Assembly: GCA_036897485.1 (NCBI GenBank)
Contig: JAYMTF010001818.1
Location: forward strand, 1-21,159
Direction of reading: 5' to 3'
Origin: Pelargonium nanum
Taxonomy: Eukaryota; Streptophyta; Magnoliopsida; Geraniales; Geraniaceae
DNA: 21,159 nt
In this document: positions 10,561-18,489 of the stretch, one piece after another
Position numbering within the stretch: position 1 is the stretch's first letter
How the letters are laid out: every line of letters starts with the position of its first letter
The notes under the pieces: model-generated
The model's database searches: none
The model's input: the letters and a program-made list of their open reading frames with translations, nothing else
Told to the model about the DNA's origin: nothing
Made by a program: the position numbers and the translations under genes

Positions 10561-11812
10561 GTAGTTTCACTGCTACTGTGATTTATAACTAGGGTTACAT
10601 GGCTGTGAGGGAATGATGGGTTCTTAGCCGTTGATTTGATTCTTGATGAAGATCAAGCGGTGAGTTTAAGGAGGTTTTAAGGTTTCGAGTGGGTTACAGT
10701 GTAGCGTCACATTTATTCAGTGTGGTGGGATTTATTGTGGACTCGGTGAGACCCGTGAGGACACACGCTAACACTGACAGCTGTCCCTTTCCTTTTTTGG
10801 AGATGGTGATGTCAATTTTAGATCATGTGGCTGATATTTTTGGTAACTAAAATTTCATATATCTGAAATTATTGTAACTGTAAACATAAATCAATGGATC
10901 AAATGATTATTTACATAATTACATTAATGATATGATAAAAGTGTAATAACAAAATTCATTAAAATTCGTGAGAATTGGTCAAATGTTACTAGTCAGTTTG
11001 AGTAGTCAACTTTTTGGTAGTGTGACTAACTAAATCGGTTGACTCGATTAACTAGTTAATTCAATTTTTTCTCAAGATTTTACAATAAAACGTTTTATTT
11101 TGTTATCAATTAACGTGACAATCTAAAAAAAAGTGACAATCTACTAATAGATATATGTTTCATCCTTTTATAGTTAAATTAAGTTGAATAGAACAACAAT
11201 TTAACATACGTATAAATATATGACATCAAGCGCTTAATTTATAAATTAAGTTGAATATTGCGAGTAATGTAATTAGACAAAATCTGTTCTTTTGTTTTTG
11301 AATTTTCATTCAATGGGTCAAAAATCAAATTAACCAATTGAATTGCCACCAACTCTTCTCGGCTCCTTTCTTTAAATTGTTTTTCAAAATTGGCCATCTT
11401 TTTTTGAAAAAATATATTTCATGCCACTCCATATTAATGTCAATGGGTGGGTCAATTAATAGGACTATGTGAGGGTTAGGTTTATAGCTATAGAGATGGG
11501 AACCAATTGGATTGGAAATTACAAACAAATTAAAGTACAAATGCAACTAAAAATTATAGGGAAAAAAAATACCACATGTGATTTGGTATGTGTTCTTCAA
11601 GTTTAACATTATTACATATTCTTTTATGTAAATGTTACTATGAGATTTCTCTATGACGACTAGGTGCACTCTACTCGTGCACTTTGATACTTTTATTTAT
11701 TTATAAACGTATCTATTATTTACGTTTTTTTAATTTTCTATTTGTAGTTAGTTTACTTTTACAATTGTCTTTATTCTTTTCTTGCTATTAGATTCACTTA
11801 TGTATTTCCGTA

Positions 11813-11966
11813 TTTGGCTCGAGTGGTAGGACAAACTTCCATTTTCTAAGAGGATCGTGTGGTTGCATGCTCCAATGTAAGCTTCTACCGAGGATCAGAC
11901 TTCATCGAGTATCGATTTTTCCTTCTCCTAACAGTAATATATTATTTTCTCAATCAAAATTTGTAA
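11813..11966 (+). mobile_element. tRNA-derived SINE-like fragment
   Basis: TTGGCTCGAGTGGTAGG (11814-11830) resembles an RNA polymerase III box A, and GTGGTTGCATGCTCC (about 11859-11873) a degenerate box B, at roughly tRNA spacing. The 3' part reads TTCCTTCTCCTAAC then AATATATTATTTTCTCAATC, a pyrimidine-rich and AT-rich tail of the kind I associate with plant SINE 3' ends. No target-site duplication was found, so the limits are approximate. It could instead be a decayed tRNA pseudogene. Confidence 0.45.
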
Positions 11967-12949
11967 CAGACAACAATATGTTGTGATATTAATTCAAATT
12001 TACAATATTCATAACATATAATATTATCATATAATGTACGAGTAAATTTGTGGACAGACATCGATCTAGATCCTATAACCACCCCAAACTTTAATTTGTA
12101 GTATGATTTGACTAATTTAATTTAATGAGCCAAATTATTATGTAAATTAATGGATAGTGAAGCTGCAACCACAGTGGGAATGTGAATATCCAGCGAGAAC
12201 TGCGGTGCGATTGTGATACCTTCTAATTCATTTATTTATTTTAGATTTGGATGTAATAAAATAAGTTTTATATTTATTTAATATGCTTCATTTTATATTT
12301 ATTAAACATGTAAAAAGCTAGTGATGTCTGTACTGCACCAGTACACTCTTCTCTTGTATTTACGAAGCTTCCATTTTTTTCCATTGAAAATAAATACAAT
12401 TATGCCCTTTATTTATTTCTTTACTTTTTTCTTTTTATTTTCTGTTAGTGATAAAAATAGTAGTATGTTCCTAAATTAGGTATTTATTGATTTAATTTTC
12501 TTGATTCTCACTACTTTTTGACTTTTGGGTATATAATACAAATAAATTATCTTTATATGTGAAGCCAGACTGTTCCCTAAAGTATTTGTATAAGTTTTCA
12601 AGATCTGACATGTTCTTTCTTTTTTCTTTGTGGTATTTTAGCTATTTGTAGACTCTCTAAGCAAATTAAAAATGTATGAATTGATTGACTAAATCAAGCC
12701 TATTTCAAGAGAGAAAAAAAAAGATTTGGAGTAGATATTGAAAAAGAATGGTGTTTTTAATGGAAAATAAGTTTGATAATATTATTAGGTTGTGTATAAA
12801 GAAAATGGAACGAAATATATTTCTCCTAAATTAGTGGAAGTGAAAATTTGAAGAAAATGTTATTAACACTACATTTGCTAAGACTGCAAAGTGTATTTTT
12901 TTAAATAATACTCACAAAATGTGGTCATCAAATTAAATCATAAACAAAA

Positions 12950-13160
12950 ATATATAAATTAAACAAAGTAAATATGTTGAGTCGTGTCGAGTCAATGTCA
13001 ACCCGTTTATTTTAGTGTGTCGGATTGGGTCGTTTAATTTTTAACCTAAGTATATAAATGAGATAGTTGTGTCATGTCAAATCGTGTTTGTTTCTTGTAA
13101 TTCAACATGTTTAATATTCAAATGAGGTTCGGGTTAATTCTACGTGTTTTTCAACTTCTT
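12950..13160. repeat. GTCGTGTCGAGTC-type interspersed repeat, copy 2
   Basis: The segment contains GAGTCGTGTCGAGTC, CGGATTGGGTCG, GTGTCATGTCAAATCGTG and GGTTCGGGTTAATTC, words shared in style with the GACACG-rich blocks at 3415-3720 and 16980-17075. It is non-coding, and no ends or duplications are visible. Membership in the same family is inferred from word content and not from a long alignment. Confidence 0.35.
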
Positions 13161-14052
13161 GAATTGACTTTCAATTGGGTTTATTTCTTTTCAAATTTCA
13201 ACTATGTAGGTACATTTTGGGTGACTTGAACAAAACCATATACATGAAGAAGGAACAAAAAAATTGTCTTCATGTGTGTGACTATGAGTTTTAAGCACCA
13301 TATATAGTGCCAATTTTTCAAAACCCCACGACCTAAACTAAAGACCATACGCAATAGATATCGATACCAATACGTTTTGTAGTAAAGTATAGGTTGTTGG
13401 ACAACCAAAATATTAATTCCACAAAGAGTACTATATGAATACGCAATTATACTCATCACGACCTTACTATAAGTCTTGTCATCGTCATACAAAAATAAAA
13501 ACGGTTATACATTTAAGGATTTAAATGAAAACGTAGGAGATATTAACTATTCAACAAAGGTTGTTAGGGTTATTTTTGGTATGTCATTCGTCAAACAAAG
13601 AGATGATGTAATAAATTATTCAACTAGCATGTATGGAATGAAAGTTTAGTAATTGATAGTTGATTAACATATTAATGTAATGATTGTATATATATATGTG
13701 AGATACTTTAATTTTGACTTATCTTCCAAACATCGTTTTTTTAGTATTAAAAGTTTAGTATTATAAATTTTACTTATACCGACAAAGTAATTTTTTTATA
13801 ACAATTTTCATAAATTAGATTGAGTTGACTGTCCAACCTGATTTTTCTTTTGTGAAATATATCCTTACAATAACCCGGACATATCCGCAAAAAAATTATC
13901 AAAAAATTTACATTCAACAGTTAAAAACTTATTCTTCAAAAGCTAGCATTGATAGTTAATTATGGTGGAAGGATGAATCTTGATTTTGATAATCACTACA
14001 ACATTCTTGGAAATTAATAAGATGATAATTAAGTAGTAGTAGTAATTAACAA

Positions 14053-14263
14053 GAGAAAAAGGAATCTAAGCCAACTAAATTTTGGCGTAGCTTATGCCAA
14101 ACCAATGAGGTGATGACACCTCATTAATTTTCATCCATACTCACCCAAGTGAATTGGTGGGAGCGGAGCGACCCGCCCGGATCCAAGATTTTTAATGAGG
14201 TGTCATCACCTCATTGATGATATAGCCTAAACAAAAAAAAAATTGGCTTAGAATCCTCCACCC
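14053..14263. mobile_element. Mutator-like foldback MITE with 9-bp target duplication
   Basis: This 211-bp element consists of two long imperfect inverted arms (about 14053-14128 and 14188-14263) around a short GC-rich spacer. The left end GGAATCTAAGCCAA (14061-14074) mirrors the right end TTGGCTTAGAATCC (14243-14256). The 22-base blocks at 14104-14125 and 14194-14215 are exact reverse complements, and each is itself nearly palindromic (AATGAGGTG...CACCTCATT). AATTAACAA occurs directly outside both ends, at 14044-14052 and 14264-14272. Long terminal inverted repeats with a 9-bp duplication are the hallmark of Mutator-like elements, and no transposase fits in this length, so it is non-autonomous. 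Confidence 0.75.
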
Positions 14264-14569
14264 AATTAACAATGTCATATTCATGAGGTCATATATGATA
14301 TGGGCATTTTCAATGGCTAATCCAGAAAATGAGTCCACATAGTAGAAATCTTTGCGTTTACGCAACTGGTTTGGTGTCATTGCTGCGAGATATATGGGAT
14401 GGTTCCTCAATACACGTAAACACACATTCTCTTATCTCATAATAATAGTAGTATTTGTCATCTACTATATATTTATGCATGGCTTCACTTCCACTCCTTT
14501 GACCAAACAACAAAAACCAAGTCATCATGTTTTCTTCACACATTTTAGTTATAGTTAGTTACCAACTTC

Positions 14570-14602
14570 AAATGCAAGATATATGTCATGTATCTTGCAT
14601 TT
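14570..14602. repeat. 12-bp perfect hairpin
   Basis: AAATGCAAGATA (14570-14581) and TATCTTGCATTT (14591-14602) are exact reverse complements around a 9-base loop. It lies about 300 bp past the Mutator-like element. The stem is too short for a typical plant microRNA precursor; a transposon footprint or chance are the likelier explanations. Confidence 0.45.
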
Positions 14603-16149
14603 AGTCACTATACTTTCGCAACATAATAATTAAATTATTGTCATAGTCTAAAATGTTTACGGTTTGTTTCATTAATACATGCTCACATGTGATGCGTTCC
14701 CAACTTATGCGATGCACCGGCGGATCCTCATTTTAAGATCCCTCCACTTACTTGTGATGACATGACAATCGTTATATAGTTTATGACAAGATTTGATGTT
14801 TCAATGACAAACGATATCTTCATGTGGAAAATGTTTGCTTGTGTTCTCTGAGAGAGGGCACAAGTTTGGTATAGGTATGGCCAATGAATTAGTCGCAGAC
14901 TAGAACTAGTTGCGCATCAAATGAGCCACTGGAAGGCACACGAAGTGTAAATAGAACAAAACACAAACTGTATTGTTAGTGCAACGTAAAAGTCTGCCAA
15001 CGTAAAAATCAGCCACTAGATGACAACTCTAATCCGATATGTCTAGTTTTTCTAAAATTCATATTTCCAAATAAGTCTATGCAACTAAAGTTATATCCAA
15101 CATAACAACTAATGATTGAGTAATAGTAAACTGATATAACATGTCATTTAGCAATCCATATAGACTACAAATATTGACCCATAGATCAAAATTCTAGTGG
15201 ATGTAAATAAGAACTCAACTCAGGCAAACTCTTCCACATTTTTAAGAGGTCTCTGTTTTAGCCGACAATAGCATTGTAAAATCATAAACTAACTTGAAAA
15301 GAAAACAATAAAAAAATAATCGATAACATGAAACAAATTAATTTGTTAGACTAACTCATTGAAAAGGTTTAGATCTATTATATATCCATACATGTACGTC
15401 ACTTGTGACTCCATCGCTTTGAAATCTTTTGAAAGCTATGCATCATATATAGAGTGCACCAAGAATTAATTAAATTTTAATTATATGCTTTATTTATCAA
15501 AGAAATTAAACAAAGTGTGGTTGGGTAAAATATTCATATACAATGTGTAGTGAGCACGTGAAAGAGACACAAAAATTAATTGTGAGTACTAAATTAATTA
15601 AGAAAATATTAGGAAAGAGAAAGACATGCATGTGGATATGAAAATGCACTTGGTCCCATAATCACATCACATGCAACTTTTCATTAATCAAGAGTTTAGA
15701 GCTTCTTGTTGTTGAATGTTGATGGCACATCCCACCAGAAACCACAACTTGAACACTTAACTAGTTTTCAAGTCATTACTTAATTACATTTTGAATGATT
15801 GAGCTGACCATTTAACAGAACGAAAGAGAAGTATCAATCACATAACTAAAAGTTTAGACTATTGAGAAGTTTTCGTACATAATTTCTATCATTTTTATTA
15901 CAAATAAGAACGGCTTGTAATAACAAAATGAGTATAAAAGACATTAATTACATTATTGGATCAAATATATGTATGAGTATATGACAATGAATTTATATAT
16001 TATAAACTATAATCACGTTCTTTTAAAAGTTAAATATAATCGACACGAAAGTATTTTATATTGAATATTTGAGCACCAAATTATGAATTTTATTTTATTT
16101 TCATCAGTTGCGAGGACATAAATGTCTTTTTATTGATCAAATTGAATTT

Positions 16150-16350
16150 TTTTATGCTGTTCATAAGCTGAGAAATGAGTAGCTGGATATCCAAACTTAT
16201 TTTTTTCCAACTTAGGAGTTGCATCATAGGTTTTTTCTTGTGAGTTATTTTAAGTTTACTAAACAAGTTAATCCAAATATGAGAGCACTTGAGTGCTTAT
16301 AAGCTAGCTAGTTTAACTAACTTATAAGTCAATGATCAAAACATCCTTTA
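16150..16350. mobile_element. Possible decayed MITE with TTATAAGCT motifs
   Basis: The block contains GTTCATAAGCTGAG near its start, and GTGCTTATAAGCTAGCTAG and AACTTATAAGTC near its end. These AGCTTATAAG words recur in many plant MITEs of the hAT or PIF/Harbinger type. Terminal inverted repeats are not clear and no target duplication was seen, so this is only a suggestion. Confidence 0.25.
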
Positions 16351-16560
16351 ATTACACATTTGAAATCGATACGAGCAGGTGTTCCGCACCCACCAATTTA
16401 TTGGTATACTAGTATGAGACTCAGCCCGTCGTAACGTGTCAAACTCTCATAGATTTGCATTTGAATGAGTTTCGATAGTTAACTGTATATTGAAATTTTT
16501 TTTTCTAACTAATATAGCGGTTGATAACTTAAAGTATGTCATTTCATCATTAACTTTTTA

Positions 16561-16584
16561 AATAATAATAATAATAATAATAAT
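16561..16584. repeat. (AAT)8 microsatellite
   Basis: Eight uninterrupted AAT units followed by AT-rich sequence. It is a simple repeat likely to vary in length between individuals. Confidence 0.9.
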
Positions 16585-16979
16585 TAATTTATTGTAAATT
16601 AATTAACTATCTTCTTGGAAGTGCAATTGCTACCACTGCCCACCATTTGCTCCCATTGTCATGTTATGTCTAACACAAGCAACATGCAAATATATGTCAC
16701 TTAACTAACACCATATTACTACTATTATTAAATAATGAAATGACCTCAAGATGGTCCTGCATGTGCACTTTGTTCATTTTCATTTTAGTATTTCACTTGT
16801 TAAACTATCTATTTTATTATCTTTTTTATATTCTTGTAAGCTCGTAGATGTAGCAAATAAGATTTATTCATTCTTTTTCTTTCCAAGATCTAAATACACA
16901 TGCAAATAATTTTATCTACTATATACTTGACCCATAAAAAACTAGATTAAGACTTGATACAAAACTAACATGAACTTCT

Positions 16980-17075
16980 TACTTATTTTGTGTTCATGTT
17001 CGTGTCGTATTTGTGTTATATTGTGTAACACGATTATTAAACGTGTCATGTTTGTGTTGAAATGTGCAACACACA
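16980..17075. repeat. GTGTCGTATTTGTGTT-type interspersed repeat, copy 3
   Basis: The block carries TGTTCGTGTCGTATTTGTG and AACACGATTATTAAACGTG. Bases 17027-17059 match 3591-3623 at 26 of 33 positions in the same orientation, which links it to the repeat at 3415-3720. It is non-coding and its class is unknown. Confidence 0.45.
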
Positions 17076-17624
17076 AACAACTTTCAACTCTGCATGCACG
17101 CTCGAATTACCGACTGTAGCTCATGCACAAACTAAATTCACCATCATACAAAAAATCCTCATATACTATATTGATGTTTTGTATATAGCTCTATTATATG
17201 TCGATTGATAAGCTTTTCTCCCAAAGATCTCCACTTATATATTTACACGTTGACTAATAATTCATATAATGTTGGAAATGAGATTCAAAAAAATATATTT
17301 AGCTAACAATTATTTGTCATGAAAGTTTGATGTCAAAGTGACAATATGATATATAAATTAATATGATAGTAACTAAACAAATATAAAGAAAACAAAAATG
17401 GATCGGAACTTGTAATTAAAATGGGCATAGACATGGTCCTCATATATATTTATTTTCCATAGCTATATAGTGCCAATTTTGTTCATGAACCGTTATCGAT
17501 GAGTCCACTCACGACTTGATTTGTTCCCATTCCATGGCTTCCATTTTCACGTGCCTCTCTCTTATGTACAACACATGCAAAATTTGTATACCTTACCGAC
17601 ATGTGGTTATTTTTGTTTTTATGT

Positions 17625-18066
17625 AGCTTCATTTGTATTTTGAGAGGTTAATCTATCGACTTCAAAGATACGATACAAGACATGTTGCTTTCCGCGACTA
17701 CACAAAAAGTACAGTAATTTTAGAGATCTTTCACGAGACACGAGTTGTTGACAATTATTTTAAAGCTTTTTGCGATGAATGTAGTCCTTTTTGCGACAGA
17801 TTTTGGTGGCCTCTTTTGTTTCTACAGAGCTTCACTATAGTTTGAGAGGTTAGTCTCAATTTCATAGATACATTACAAGAAATGTTGTTTTCCGCGACAA
17901 GGAAGAAAAATAGTTGCCCTAAGAGATGTACAAAAAGTACAATTATTTTGGAGATGTTTCACGTGGAGAGAGTCACCGACAATTATCTTAAGACTTTTCA
18001 TGATGATTGTAGTCCTTTTTAGCAAAAAAATTTGGTGGTCGCAAAAACACGAACTTTCTTGTAATT
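17625..18066. mobile_element. Tandemly duplicated CACTA-like non-autonomous element
   Basis: Two related units of about 200 bp lie in tandem (17625-17827 and 17828-18066). Both contain AGCTTCA, TGAGAGGTTA, TACAAGA.ATGTTG.TTTCCGCGAC, ACAAAAAGTAC, GACAATTAT and ATGTAGTCC-like words in the same order; the second has about 28 extra bases. Within unit 2, CATTACAAGAAA (17871-17882) is mirrored by TTTCTTGTAATT (18055-18066), both followed inward by GCGAC-type words. This matches the CACTACAAGAAA ends and GCGAC subterminal repeats of plant CACTA elements with one or two substitutions. The right end of unit 1 is lost. No 3-bp target duplication survives. Confidence 0.6.
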
Positions 18067-18154
18067 CTTGTCAGAAGCGTTTTTTGTCCGTCCTAGTTTG
18101 ACTTGTTAAGTGACAAGATACAAAATGATAAAAACAGGTGTTTTTTTATGTCCC

Positions 18155-18306
18155 GGCCCATTTAGGCCCACGGACCACATAGCTTGGTATAAATTATGAA
18201 AAAACAATATTGTGAATACGCTCACAAATAACTGTATATGTTGACTCATCATCAAACAAGCCCAAATAGCCCAATGGCCCATTAACAATCCCGATTTTAG
18301 AGCCCA
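18155..18306 (-). promoter_or_regulatory. GCCCA (site II/TCP-type) cluster in FEN1 promoter
   Basis: GGCCCA occurs at 18155-18160, 18165-18170 and 18276-18281, and GCCCA at 18260-18264, 18269-18273 and 18302-18306. All six are on the plus strand, so they read TGGGC(C) on the minus strand. TGGGCC/T site II elements bound by TCP factors are established in promoters of plant proliferation and replication genes such as PCNA. The cluster lies 180-335 bp before the FEN1 start codon, which fits that role. Confidence 0.55.
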
Positions 18307-18323
18307 TAAAAAACTACAAGTTA

Positions 18324-18354
18324 CACACGTGTGATGAAAACGTTCACACGTGTG
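18324..18354. promoter_or_regulatory. Paired G-box palindromes upstream of FEN1
   Basis: The ten-base palindrome CACACGTGTG occurs twice, at 18324-18333 and 18345-18354. Each contains the G-box CACGTG, the binding core of bHLH and bZIP factors. Centres are 21 bp apart, two helical turns, placing both on the same DNA face. They lie about 140-165 bp before the FEN1 ATG. Confidence 0.6.
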
Positions 18355-18389
18355 GAGTAGAAAGAGATTCATAAACCCCAGTTGGAGGA

Positions 18390-18398
18390 GGCGGGAAA
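18390..18398 (-). promoter_or_regulatory. E2F-type site upstream of FEN1
   Basis: GGCGGGAAA reads TTTCCCGCC on the minus strand and fits the E2F consensus TTTSSCGC. It lies about 92 bp before the FEN1 start codon, probably close to the transcription start. E2F control of S-phase genes is established in plants, and FEN1 is a replication enzyme; binding here is an inference. Confidence 0.6.
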
Positions 18399-18489
18399 GA
18401 AGGTCATTCTCTGCTGATTTTTCACTTTCTTCTTCTTTAACATCAAGAAGCTTTGCTCTCAATCTTTCTTTTCTTCACAGATCACAGAA

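Larger units (their letters stand above)
10561..14052. other. Gene-free AT-rich intergenic region, 5' side
   Basis: No frame in this stretch shows protein-family similarity or an exon-like chain on either strand; the longer open frames (11325-11546 and 13202-13492 on the minus strand) look like chance. It contains the SINE-like piece at 11813-11966 and a GTGTCGTG-type repeat near 12950-13160. The first few hundred bases probably belong to the pectin acetylesterase promoter. Confidence 0.6.
14264..17624. other. Gene-free AT-rich intergenic region, 3' side
   Basis: No coding exons or RNA genes could be supported on either strand. Short open frames near 14192-14558 overlap on opposite strands, carry no domain and partly cover the foldback element. 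The stretch holds the hairpin at 14570-14602, a possible MITE near 16150-16350, an AAT microsatellite, a repeat near 16980-17075 and isolated G-box words (CACGTG at 15555-15560) with no nearby gene to regulate. Confidence 0.6.

Noticed and set aside
13202..13492. 96-residue minus-strand frame
   Set aside because: Tyr/Leu/Ile-rich chance frame in AT-rich DNA with no family resemblance or flanking exons.
14352..14558. Plus-strand frame and overlapping minus-strand frames around 14192-14558
   Set aside because: Frames overlap on opposite strands, one runs into the foldback element, and none has a domain.
18106..18462. 118-residue minus-strand frame upstream of FEN1
   Set aside because: No recognisable domain, overlaps promoter elements and the probable FEN1 leader; likely chance.
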